Source: Trueperella sp.
Lineage (GTDB): Bacteria; Actinomycetota; Actinomycetes; Actinomycetales; Actinomycetaceae
Direction of reading: 5' to 3'
NCBI GenBank assembly: GCA_012727825.1
Contig: JAAYGH010000015.1
Span: forward strand, 1 to 6,579
Length of the DNA stretch: 6,579 nt
Positions 1 through 6,072 of the stretch are shown here, in pieces. The notes under the pieces are model-generated. The model was not told the DNA's origin. It saw nothing but the letters and a program-made list of their open reading frames with translations, and made no database searches. The translations under genes and the position numbers were made by a program. How positions within the stretch are numbered: the stretch's first letter is position 1; each line of letters starts with the position of its first letter.

Positions 1-742
1 CAATGTCTGTGCACGCTGGTGTGATGTCAGCTGTGCGTGGTTTGATCGTAAGATCCACATAGCCTGCAAACCAAACAAATCCGGCCATAGTTGTCAGCGC
101 CACCCAGCCTGCTGCGTGAGCTAGGCGCCGAGGAGAGAATCGCCAAACAAAAGCAAATCCCGCTACGGCACTAAGAATTAAAATACTTAAGACTCCGAAC
201 GCCTTATTGTTAAACTGGATCCACGCGTTTGTTTCGGTATTGGATTGAATTGCATAGAAGGAAATGAAGAGCGTCAGTAGTCCAGACGTGAGAAGTCCGA
301 GAGGAATATGCGTGAACAAATGTGCACAAATCCAGCCAATGAAGATCGCCAAGGTGAGAAACACTGGTATAAGGAAAAAATATTCCCATACTATGTAGCC
401 CCGTCCGGCAAGTACTGACGAACCGATCATCGTGGCCGCGGCCACTGCCATGAAAGGAATGATGTTGAGAGTCAACATATCCGCGATGAAATAGCGGGCG
501 AGGATAGCTCTCCGCGAAGAAACAGCAATCACACTGTTTGCGGTGTCTTTTCGTTCACGATGTGACAGGAAGGCAAAGGCGCTGACGAGCGCACTGACGT
601 AGCCCGATACGCCCCACAAAGAACCGCCAATCCCGTGGTATCCGTCCATCCAGGGATTAACGATGATGCCAAGCATGGCTCCCCAAGCAAGAAAGATAGC
701 GATCGAGCGGGCGATATGTGGCCTTCTAATGATGAATCGCAT
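1..742 (-). CDS. Polytopic membrane protein, possibly ABC-2 type transporter permease (partial, C-terminus outside window)
   Basis: The frame is open on the minus strand from an ATG at 742–740 to the left edge (247 complete codons), so the C-terminus is missing. The start is the first possible one: an in-frame TAA lies eight codons upstream, and a purine-rich GAAGAGAG sits just before the ATG. The product begins MRFIIRRPHIARSIAIFLAW. About seven hydrophobic segments are visible, near residues 12–28, 41–60, 83–110, 118–143, 146–166, 180–201 and 208–228. Between the second and third is a charged loop, SHRERKDTANSVIAVSSRRA (60–79), which recalls the cytosolic loop of actinobacterial ABC-2 permeases, where an Arg-rich stretch precedes a 'small-residue, Pro/Ser, Arg-Arg' motif. 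The permease assignment is inference; no catalytic motif exists to confirm it. The gene is more AT-rich than pnp and is divergent from the conserved rpsO block, so it is probably an accessory gene. An ATPase partner, if any, would lie left of the window. Confidence 0.72.
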   Translation of the reverse strand, partial: MRFIIRRPHIARSIAIFLAWGAMLGIIVNPWMDGYHGIGGSLWGVSGYVSALVSAFAFLSHRERKDTANSVIAVSSRRAILARYFIADMLTLNIIPFMAVAAATMIGSSVLAGRGYIVWEYFFLIPVFLTLAIFIGWICAHLFTHIPLGLLTSGLLTLFISFYAIQSNTETNAWIQFNNKAFGVLSILILSAVAGFAFVWRFSPRRLAHAAGWVALTTMAGFVWFAGYVDLTIKPRTADITPACTDI

Positions 743-817
743 TGGCTCTCTTCGGGTAACGCCTTACTGGTGATTTAGTCGGTTTGCCGCACGTCAGATT
801 AGTTAAAATACGTTGGC

Positions 818-842
818 CGCTATTGTAGCGCGAACTATTTCG
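818..842. promoter_or_regulatory. Two adjacent inverted repeats overlapping a possible minus-strand -10
   Basis: CGCTA-TTG-TAGCG (818–830) is a perfect 5-bp inverted repeat, directly followed by CGAA-CTAT-TTCG (831–842). Read on the minus strand, the first repeat contains TACAAT (827–822), a good -10 match placed about 80 bases before the membrane-protein start. No good -35 is visible 16–18 bases further upstream. An operator overlapping the promoter is possible, but repeats this short also arise by chance. Confidence 0.25.
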
Positions 843-961
843 ACCTGCCGATCTGGATATGAAGGAAAATTGTTCCAAATGTTTTGGGCGAACGAAGAAT
901 CTCCGCATTGCTCTCGAGGTCTATCTCACCCAAACTGACCGGTGGGACAGCCGTGCCTGCG

Positions 962-970
962 TGCTAAACT
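962..970 (+). promoter_or_regulatory. Possible extended -10 promoter for rpsO
   Basis: TGC-TAAACT is an extended -10 pattern (TG at 962–963, hexamer 965–970). Initiation about seven bases downstream would start the RNA near 977, exactly where the folded leader begins, which gives mild mutual support. No recognisable -35 is present at the usual spacing, so this is tentative. Confidence 0.3.
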
Positions 971-976
971 TGTCTA

Positions 977-1049
977 GCCGTTCGATCGGCCACGGAGTGT
1001 TATCGCTCGGGAGAATATGCCCCGGGCTCCGTGCAACGAGTAGAAGGAG
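977..1049 (+). promoter_or_regulatory. Structured 5' leader of rpsO, candidate S15 autoregulatory RNA
   Basis: CACGGAG (991–997) pairs perfectly with CTCCGTG (1027–1033). Inside it, 1006–1011 pairs with 1021–1026 (six pairs, one of them U·G) around a nine-base loop (1012–1020), leaving an eight-base bulge on the 5' side. A short GCCG/CGGC helix (977–980 with 987–990) abuts the main stem; alternatively CGTT (979–982) pairs with AACG (1035–1038), which would close a junction. The strong Shine-Dalgarno AAGGAG (1044–1049, six bases before the ATG) follows. Established: S15 represses its own translation through leader RNAs of different folds in several phyla. Inferred: this leader may do the same. 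The adjacent G-C and G·U pairs in the inner stem are in the opposite order to the 16S rRNA S15 site, so the match is not exact. Confidence 0.45.
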
Positions 1050-1055
1050 AATCGT

Positions 1056-1325
1056 ATGGCTCTGACCAAAGAGCGTAAGGACGAGATTATCAAGGAATAC
1101 GCGACCCACGAGGGCGATACTGGCTCTCCCGAAGTGCAGATTGCACTTTTGACGGCTCGTATTACCGAACTGACCGAGCATTTCCGTAGCCACAAGCACG
1201 ATCACCATTCGCGCCGCGGCCTGATGCTACTCATTGGTAAGCGTAAGCGCCTCCTGTCCTACCTGCAGAAGGAAAACATCGAGCGTTACCGCGAACTTAT
1301 TAAGCGTCTCGGCCTTCGCCGCTAG
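1056..1325 (+). CDS. rpsO: 30S ribosomal protein S15
   Basis: The 89-residue product has the standard S15 length. S15 binds the central domain of 16S rRNA early in 30S assembly, at a three-way junction, and also contributes to a bridge with the 50S subunit. Family blocks are all present: [17 protein letters not shown] (residues 20–36), the RNA-binding core [11 protein letters not shown] (46–56) with its conserved His, Asp, Ser and Arg residues, then a basic helix [10 protein letters not shown] (61–70) and a C-terminal LGLRR. The ATG has a strong AAGGAG six bases upstream. The gene follows a folded leader and is followed after eight bases by a GC-rich hairpin, then by pnp, the same order as in many bacteria. 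Nothing is missing or unusual in the protein. Confidence 0.98.
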   Translation: MALTKERKDEIIKEYATHEGDTGSPEVQIALLTARITELTEHFRSHKHDHHSRRGLMLLIGKRKRLLSYLQKENIERYRELIKRLGLRR

Positions 1326-1333
1326 ATGCTGAC

Positions 1334-1374
1334 TCGGCCCGCCCCAGCGATGGAGCGGGCCGATTCTCGTTCCT
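1334..1374 (+). terminator. Hairpin between rpsO and pnp, likely partial terminator or processing site
   Basis: TCGGCCCGC (1334–1342) and GCGGGCCGA (1355–1363) form a perfect 9-bp stem. After a single C/A mismatch, three more pairs close on a GCGA tetraloop (1347–1350) of the stable GNRA class. The stem is followed by the pyrimidine-rich run TTCTCGTTCCT (1364–1374), an imperfect U-tract. This fits an intrinsic terminator that may be leaky, so pnp could be expressed partly by read-through from rpsO. Confidence 0.7.
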
Positions 1375-1404
1375 CACACGTCACGTGAGACACCTTGAAT
1401 TGTC

Positions 1405-1479
1405 GGAGGCCAACGCCTCCACGAGATTGATAGAAAATTTCCGTCGGTCCTCGGTTGTGGTTACCGCTCCTGCAGCGGT
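1405..1479 (+). promoter_or_regulatory. Two small hairpins in the pnp leader
   Basis: GGAGGC-CAAC-GCCTCC (1405–1420) is a perfect 6-bp stem with a four-base loop. ACCGCT-CCTGC-AGCGGT (1463–1479) is a second 6-bp stem with a five-base loop, about 40 bases before the pnp start. In Escherichia coli a pnp leader hairpin is cut by RNase III and then used by PNPase to repress its own mRNA; a similar role here is only an analogy. I found no convincing separate pnp promoter in 1364–1510. Confidence 0.35.
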
Positions 1480-1510
1480 GGTGACAATCGATGGCCGCGG
1501 ATACTAAGAA

Positions 1511-1516
1511 AAGGAG
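1511..1516 (+). promoter_or_regulatory. pnp ribosome binding site, decides the start
   Basis: AAGGAG lies four bases before the ATG at 1521. The in-frame ATG at 1491 has no such site and would add ten residues that are not part of the family, so 1521 is the better start. Confidence 0.85.
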
Positions 1517-1520
1517 ATCC

Positions 1521-3845
1521 ATGGAGGGTCCAGACGTAAAATTTGTCGAAGCTGTCATTGATAATGGCGAGCACGGCACCCGCACCATCCGTTTTGAAAC
1601 CGGTCTGTTGGCACGGCAGGCAGCCGGCTCGGCGTTGACTTACCTCGACGAGGAGACGACGGTTCTCGCCACCACCGCTGCGTCCAATCAGCCGAAAGAT
1701 CATTTTGATTTCTTCCCGCTGACCGTTGACGTCGAAGAGCGTCAATATGCAGCAGGGCGTATCCCAGGCTCGTTCTTCCGCCGTGAAGGCCGCCCGAGCA
1801 CCGAGGCAATCCTCACCTGCCGCCTGATCGACCGCCCACTTCGCCCGGTCTTTGCCAAGGGCCTGCGTAACGAGGTTCAGATTGTTGCCACCGTGTTTTC
1901 GGTGCACCCGGACGAGGCATACGACGTCGTCGCAATGAACGGCGCAGCTCTTGCCACCCAACTGTCCGGCCTACCGTTCTCCGGCCCGATCGGTTCTGTC
2001 CGCATCGCGCTCATCAACGGCGACTGGATTGCATTCCCGAAGTACAGCCAGCTGCCTGACGCGACGTTCCAGATGGTCGTTGCTGGCCGCATGATTGGCG
2101 ACGACATCGCAGTCATGATGGTCGAAGCTGAAGCTGGCGATGACGTCATCGCAAATGTTGATAAGGGCGGTGTGAAGCCGACCGAGGAGACCGTCTCTGA
2201 CGGCCTCGAGGCTGCGAAGAAGCACATCCGCGTGCTGTGCGAGGCTCAGGCCGAGCTCGTGGAGAAGGCCGGCAGGGAGATGAAAGAACTCCCGCGCTTC
2301 CTCCCGTACGAGGACGAAGAGTATGACGCAGCAGGCGCCAAGATCGACAAGTCGTTTGATGAGCTGTGGGGAATTGTTGACAAGCACGAGCGAGACGACG
2401 CCTTGAACGAGCTCACCCAGAAGATCGTTGGCGAGATGGCCGACTCCTTCCCAGAGCGTGAGCAGGCCCTGACACTTGCTGTGAATGAACACTGGAAGCA
2501 GGCGATGCGCCGCCGCGTGCTCACTGACGGTGTCCGCATGGACGGCCGTGCACCGGATCAGATCCGCACCATTACCGCTGAGACCCAGGTCCTTCCGCGC
2601 GTCCACGGTTCCGCACTATTCCAGCGTGGCGAGACCCAGATCCTGGGTGTGACCACCCTGAACATGCTGAAGATGGAACAGCAGATCGACGCCCTGTCGC
2701 CAGTGAAGTCCAAGCGCTACATGCACCACTACAACTTCCCGCCCTACTCGACCGGTGAAACCGGCCGTGTGGGCTCGCCCAAGCGCCGCGAAATCGGCCA
2801 TGGCATGCTTGCCGAACGCGCGCTGATTCCTGTCCTTCCCTCGCGCGACGATTTCCCGTACGCGATCCGTCAGGTGTCTGAAGCACTCGGCTCCAATGGT
2901 TCGACCTCGATGGGCTCGGTCTGTGCATCATCCCTGTCGCTCCTCAACGCTGGTGTTCCGCTCAAGGCCTCCGTTGCAGGCATCGCGATGGGCCTCATCT
3001 CTGGTGAGATCGATGGCGAGCAGCGCTTTGTTGCTCTGACCGATATTCTCGGTGCAGAAGATGCTCTCGGCGACATGGACTTCAAGGTCGCCGGTACGCG
3101 TGACATGATCACGGCCCTTCAGCTTGACACGAAGCTTGATGGCCTCCCGGCAGAGGTCCTCGCCGCATCACTGCAGCAGGCCCACGATGCTCGCATCGCG
3201 ATCCTCGATCTCATGGATCAGGCAGCGCCTGAGCCAGACGAGATGGCACAGACCGCACCGCGCATCATCTCCGTCAAGATCCCGGTGGATAAGATTGGCG
3301 AGGTCATTGGCCCCAAGGGCAAGATGATCAACCAGATCCAGGAAGACACCGGCGCAGAGATCTCGATCGAGGACGACGGCACTGTGTTCATCGGCGCTGA
3401 CAACGGCGCGGCCGCAGACGCCGCACGTGACACGATCAATCAGATCGCCAACCCGCAGATGCCGGAGGTCGGCGAACGCTTCGTTGGCACCGTCGTCAAG
3501 ACCACGACGTTCGGCGCGTTCATCTCGCTCTCGCCGGGCAAGGATGGCCTCCTGCACATTTCGCAGATCCGCCGCCTCGTCGGTGGCAAGCGCATCGACG
3601 CCGTCGAAGACGTGTTGAACGTTGGCGACAAGGTTGAAGTTGAGCTCGCCGAAGTCGATCAGCGTGGCAAGCTATCACTCCATGCCGTGCTCACTGATGA
3701 TCAGCTCGCAGCCGAGGGTGAGACGAAGTCTGAGGGCGAGGATCGTCCGCGCCGTCGTGACAACGACCGCCGCGGCAGCGATGATGGGGATCGCCAGCGT
3801 GGCGACCGCCGCCGCCGTCGTACACGCACTCGCGATAACGAGTAA
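1521..3845 (+). CDS. pnp: Polynucleotide phosphorylase (polyribonucleotide nucleotidyltransferase)
   Basis: This 774-residue cytosolic enzyme degrades RNA from the 3' end with phosphate, releasing nucleoside diphosphates, and can run in reverse to add 3' tails. Domains in order: first RNase PH fold with FFRREGRPS at 85–93; all-helical linker; second RNase PH fold with the catalytic set D514, D520 and K522 inside [15 protein letters not shown] (508–522), matching E. coli D486, D492 and K494; KH domain with its GPKG loop at 597–600; S1 domain at about 651–724; then an Arg/Asp/Glu-rich disordered tail of about 50 residues (RRRDNDRRG and similar), common in actinobacterial PNPases. The start at 1521 is chosen over 1491 because of AAGGAG at 1511–1516 and because [16 protein letters not shown] is the family N-terminus. 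A hairpin separates it from rpsO, and tandem hairpins follow its stop. No key residue is lost. Confidence 0.98.
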   Translation: MEGPDVKFVEAVIDNGEHGTRTIRFETGLLARQAAGSALTYLDEETTVLATTAASNQPKDHFDFFPLTVDVEERQYAAGRIPGSFFRREGRPSTEAILTCRLIDRPLRPVFAKGLRNEVQIVATVFSVHPDEAYDVVAMNGAALATQLSGLPFSGPIGSVRIALINGDWIAFPKYSQLPDATFQMVVAGRMIGDDIAVMMVEAEAGDDVIANVDKGGVKPTEETVSDGLEAAKKHIRVLCEAQAELVEKAGREMKELPRFLPYEDEEYDAAGAKIDKSFDELWGIVDKHERDDALNELTQKIVGEMADSFPEREQALTLAVNEHWKQAMRRRVLTDGVRMDGRAPDQIRTITAETQVLPRVHGSALFQRGETQILGVTTLNMLKMEQQIDALSPVKSKRYMHHYNFPPYSTGETGRVGSPKRREIGHGMLAERALIPVLPSRDDFPYAIRQVSEALGSNGSTSMGSVCASSLSLLNAGVPLKASVAGIAMGLISGEIDGEQRFVALTDILGAEDALGDMDFKVAGTRDMITALQLDTKLDGLPAEVLAASLQQAHDARIAILDLMDQAAPEPDEMAQTAPRIISVKIPVDKIGEVIGPKGKMINQIQEDTGAEISIEDDGTVFIGADNGAAADAARDTINQIANPQMPEVGERFVGTVVKTTTFGAFISLSPGKDGLLHISQIRRLVGGKRIDAVEDVLNVGDKVEVELAEVDQRGKLSLHAVLTDDQLAAEGETKSEGEDRPRRRDNDRRGSDDGDRQRGDRRRRRTRTRDNE

Positions 3846-3854
3846 TGTCCAGCA

Positions 3855-3890
3855 GCGATAGCGCCAGTCAGTAGTTGGCTGGAATATCGC
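3855..3890 (+). terminator. First of two tandem hairpins after pnp
   Basis: GCGATA (3855–3860) pairs with TATCGC (3885–3890). Inside, after a small 3x2 internal loop, CCAGTCA (3864–3870) pairs with TGGCTGG (3876–3882) with one U·G, closing on the loop GTAGT. It begins nine bases after the pnp stop. No U-tract follows, so this is an mRNA 3'-end or stabilising structure, or part of a U-less terminator. Confidence 0.5.
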
Positions 3891-3895
3891 ACGCG

Positions 3896-3954
3896 GGAGG
3901 GGTTCTGGGTAGACACGAGGGTATTTACTCCTCGGGTTTGACCAGAACCCCTCC
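3896..3954 (+). terminator. Long hairpin in the pnp–pepR gap, probable terminator
   Basis: A perfect 13-bp stem joins 3896–3908 (starts GGAGGGG) with 3942–3954 (ends CCCCTCC). Pairing continues inward after a G/A mismatch through a weaker five-pair segment containing G·U pairs (3910–3914 with 3936–3940), an A/G mismatch, and CGAGG/CCTCG (3916–3920 with 3930–3934), ending in a nine-base loop. It lies five bases after the preceding hairpin. The downstream bases GTTGTATG are only weakly U-rich. U-poor strong hairpins are commonly taken as terminators in actinobacteria; RNA end protection is the alternative. Confidence 0.65.
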
Positions 3955-3980
3955 GTTGTATGCAGACGCATCCCATGAAT

Positions 3981-4000
3981 TATGGTGTTGCACGTAGACT
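3981..4000 (+). promoter_or_regulatory. Possible promoter elements before pepR
   Basis: TATGGT (3981–3986) and TAGACT (3995–4000) each match four of six -10 positions. The second would place initiation within a few bases of the pepR ATG at 4010 and so give a nearly leaderless message; the first could pair with TTGTAT (3956–3961) only at a long 19-base spacing. Both are weak matches. Confidence 0.22.
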
Positions 4001-4009
4001 GGAACGATT

Positions 4010-5311
4010 ATGGCTATTGAATTTCCTTTGATTGAACCCGGCACAGTCGAGTTCGACGACGCCGGAATCCTTACCGAACGCACGCTGCTCCCCAATGGGA
4101 TCCGCGTAATTTCACAACTGGTTCCGGGGCAGAAGTCCGTATCGATCGGCCTTGGCGTTGGCGTCGGTTCGCGCGATGAGAGTGTGGGGACCGGGGGCTC
4201 GACCCACTTCCTTGAGCACCTCATGTTTAAGGGTACGGATACGCGCACTGCAGCGGATATCTCCGCGCTCGGAGACTATCTGGGTGGAACCCTGAATGCA
4301 GCCACCTCGCGCAAGTACACGGTCTACTATGGCCGCGTCTTTGAAAGCGACGTGCCACAATTGCTCGACCTGCTCGTTGACATGATTGTTCGCTCCACGC
4401 TTGCCCGAGAGGGCATGGAGCTCGAGCGCCAGGTCATTCTTGAGGAACTGGCAGCGTCTGACGACGACGTAGCCTCGGTCGCCGAGGCTGAAATCCTGAG
4501 TCTTGTGATGGGTGATCACCCGCACGCCCGTCCCATCGGTGGAACCCACGACACGGTCGAAGCGCTCGAGCACGATCAACTCTTTGATCACTACCGCGCC
4601 AATTATCATCCGGGCGAGCTCGTTGTGACAGCCGCCGGAGCGGTCAACCACGTCGAGTTGTGCACGATGGTGACAGCCTTGCTCGAGGGTGCCGGATGGG
4701 AACTACCCGATCGCGCACCGGCCGCTAGACGCGTGGTGCACGACATCGACTACACGCGGGGGAGCACGACATTCATCGAGCGTCCGGGGCGCCAAAGCGC
4801 CGTCGTCGTGGGAATGCCTGGAATCAAGCTGAAGGACGAACGAGAGTCGACCACCATGGCATTAGAAACAATTCTCGGTGGAGGGCAATCGTCTCGCCTA
4901 TTTGCTGAGATTCGCGAAAAGCGCGGGCTCGCCTATGCGACGTACGCATGGTCGGCAACGCATCACGAAGGTGGGATTGTATCGATGTCGGCGCAGTGCG
5001 CTCCGGAAAACACAGACACCGTCGCGGAGATTATGACGGCCTGCCTTGATGAGATCGCGGACAACGGTGTGAGCGACGAGGAAGTTGAAACGGCGTTTCG
5101 CCAGCGTCGGGCTCGACTCATTTTTGCGGCAGAGGATAATTCGTTTAGGCGAGGGCGACTCGGCTATGCGGAAATTGTGCGGGGCTCGCTCAGGTCACTC
5201 GACGAAATGATGGCCGAGGCTCGTAGTGTGACCGCCGAAGATATTCAAACCATCGCACAAGAATTCGCTACGCGTCCGCACTCCCGGGTGACCGTCGGAC
5301 CGGCGAGCTAG
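4010..5311 (+). CDS. pepR: M16 family zinc metallopeptidase (pitrilysin/insulinase type, processing-peptidase-like)
   Basis: The 433-residue protein has the size and arrangement of M16B peptidases, which pair two alpha/beta halves around a chamber and cleave short, extended peptides. The zinc site is the inverted motif HFLEH (66–70; H66 and H70 as ligands, E69 as catalytic base), with the third ligand in LEE at 144–146, most likely E146 by family spacing. LNAATSRKYTVYY lies between them. The C-terminal half carries GGGQSSRLFAEIREKRGLAY (290–309), supplying the conserved Arg and Tyr that hold substrate. There is no signal peptide or membrane segment, so it should be cytosolic. The Mycobacterium tuberculosis counterpart near pnp is named pepR; its natural substrate is not established. 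The ribosome site before the ATG is weak (GGAA at 4001–4004). dapB follows after 21 bases, suggesting co-transcription. Confidence 0.95.
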   Translation: MAIEFPLIEPGTVEFDDAGILTERTLLPNGIRVISQLVPGQKSVSIGLGVGVGSRDESVGTGGSTHFLEHLMFKGTDTRTAADISALGDYLGGTLNAATSRKYTVYYGRVFESDVPQLLDLLVDMIVRSTLAREGMELERQVILEELAASDDDVASVAEAEILSLVMGDHPHARPIGGTHDTVEALEHDQLFDHYRANYHPGELVVTAAGAVNHVELCTMVTALLEGAGWELPDRAPAARRVVHDIDYTRGSTTFIERPGRQSAVVVGMPGIKLKDERESTTMALETILGGGQSSRLFAEIREKRGLAYATYAWSATHHEGGIVSMSAQCAPENTDTVAEIMTACLDEIADNGVSDEEVETAFRQRRARLIFAAEDNSFRRGRLGYAEIVRGSLRSLDEMMAEARSVTAEDIQTIAQEFATRPHSRVTVGPAS

Positions 5312-5321
5312 AATCACCGAC

Positions 5322-5327
5322 GAGGAG
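5322..5327 (+). promoter_or_regulatory. dapB ribosome binding site, decides the start
   Basis: GAGGAG lies five bases before the ATG at 5333. The in-frame GTG at 5327 overlaps this site, so it cannot be the start that uses it; ATG also gives the usual family N-terminus MKVAVVGAAGRMG. Confidence 0.85.
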
Positions 5328-5332
5328 TGATT

Positions 5333-6067
5333 ATGAAAGTTGCAGTTGTTGGAGCGGCTGGCCGGATGGGCCAATCCGTATGCGAGGCTATCGAAGGCGC
5401 GAAGGATCTTGAGCTGGTTGCCCGGCTCGATAGCGAGGATGAGATTTCGGCCCAGACATTGGGTGGCGCGGAGGTCGTCGTGGAATTCACGGTACCTAGT
5501 GCGACCGATGCGAACGTTCACGCGATTCTCGACGCCGGGGCACACGCCGTCGTTGGAACCACGGGGTGGACTGACGAGCGGCTTGCAAAGGTCGAAGAAC
5601 ACGCGAAGCGCGTAGGCCAGAACGTGCTTATCGCACCGAACTATGCGCTGTCTGCCGTGCTTGCGATGGCTTTTGCGGAAAAGGCGGCCACGATGTTCGA
5701 ATCGGTCGAGGTCATCGAACTGCATCACCCCGATAAAGTTGACGCGCCCTCGGGAACGGCAACCACGACCGCGCGGCGCATCGGCGAAGCTCGTGCCGAA
5801 GCCGGTCTGAGCAGCCCAGATGCCACCGAAACGGACCCGAAGGGCACTCGCGGGGGAGTCATTGAGGGTGTTAACGTACACGCTGTACGTTTGCGGGGCC
5901 TCTATGCCCACGAAGAGATTCTGTTCGGCAATCTCGGTGAGCAGCTGACGATCCGCCAGGATTCGTTCGGGCGGGATTCGTTCATGCCCGGCATATTGCT
6001 GGCAGTGCGCAAAGTCGGATCGCGCGGAGGTTTGACCTACGGTCTCGAGCCACTTTTGGACATCTAG
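5333..6067 (+). CDS. dapB: 4-hydroxy-tetrahydrodipicolinate reductase
   Basis: This 244-residue cytosolic enzyme reduces the DapA product to tetrahydrodipicolinate using NAD(P)H. It is a step of the diaminopimelate route that feeds lysine and peptidoglycan synthesis. The N-terminal Rossmann fold opens with the nucleotide-binding loop GAAGRMG (7–13). EFTVPSATDANV and VVGTTGW follow as in the family. The C-terminal substrate domain carries ELHHPDKVDAPSGTA (129–143), the DapB signature with the catalytic His pair (H131/H132), K135 and the SGT loop that binds the dicarboxylate. Length matches actinobacterial homologues. It starts 21 bases after pepR, and the next gene begins 5 bases after its stop, so it sits inside a short operon. 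The pnp–pepR–dapB order is conserved in actinobacteria even though the functions look unrelated. Confidence 0.98.
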   Translation: MKVAVVGAAGRMGQSVCEAIEGAKDLELVARLDSEDEISAQTLGGAEVVVEFTVPSATDANVHAILDAGAHAVVGTTGWTDERLAKVEEHAKRVGQNVLIAPNYALSAVLAMAFAEKAATMFESVEVIELHHPDKVDAPSGTATTTARRIGEARAEAGLSSPDATETDPKGTRGGVIEGVNVHAVRLRGLYAHEEILFGNLGEQLTIRQDSFGRDSFMPGILLAVRKVGSRGGLTYGLEPLLDI

Positions 6068-6072
6068 AGCAC

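Larger units (their letters stand above)
743..1055. other. Divergent intergenic region between the membrane-protein gene and rpsO
   Basis: No convincing gene lies in these 313 bases. The only plus-strand ATG frame of any length (859–1065) lacks a ribosome binding site, overlaps rpsO and resembles nothing I recognise. The left half is AT-rich and should hold the promoter of the minus-strand gene; the right half holds a possible extended -10 and the structured rpsO leader, listed separately. Confidence 0.8.

Noticed and set aside
859..1065. Plus-strand 68-residue frame with a CSKC motif just before rpsO
   Set aside because: No ribosome binding site, it overlaps the rpsO start, it would run through the folded leader, and its sequence looks random.
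1491..1520. Longer pnp start adding [10 protein letters not shown]
   Set aside because: No Shine-Dalgarno before it, whereas AAGGAG precedes the ATG at 1521, which also gives the family N-terminus.
1971..2606. Minus-strand 211-residue frame opposite pnp
   Set aside because: It is a shadow of the PNPase helical linker; Leu/Val/Arg-rich composition is a by-product of the sense codons.
3720..3842. Repetitive CGC/GAC-rich stretch at the end of pnp as a possible DNA repeat
   Set aside because: It encodes the Arg/Asp-rich tail usual for actinobacterial PNPase; no exact repeat unit is present.
4112..4651. Minus-strand 179-residue frame opposite pepR
   Set aside because: It is a shadow of the M16 zinc-site region; no ribosome site or family resemblance.
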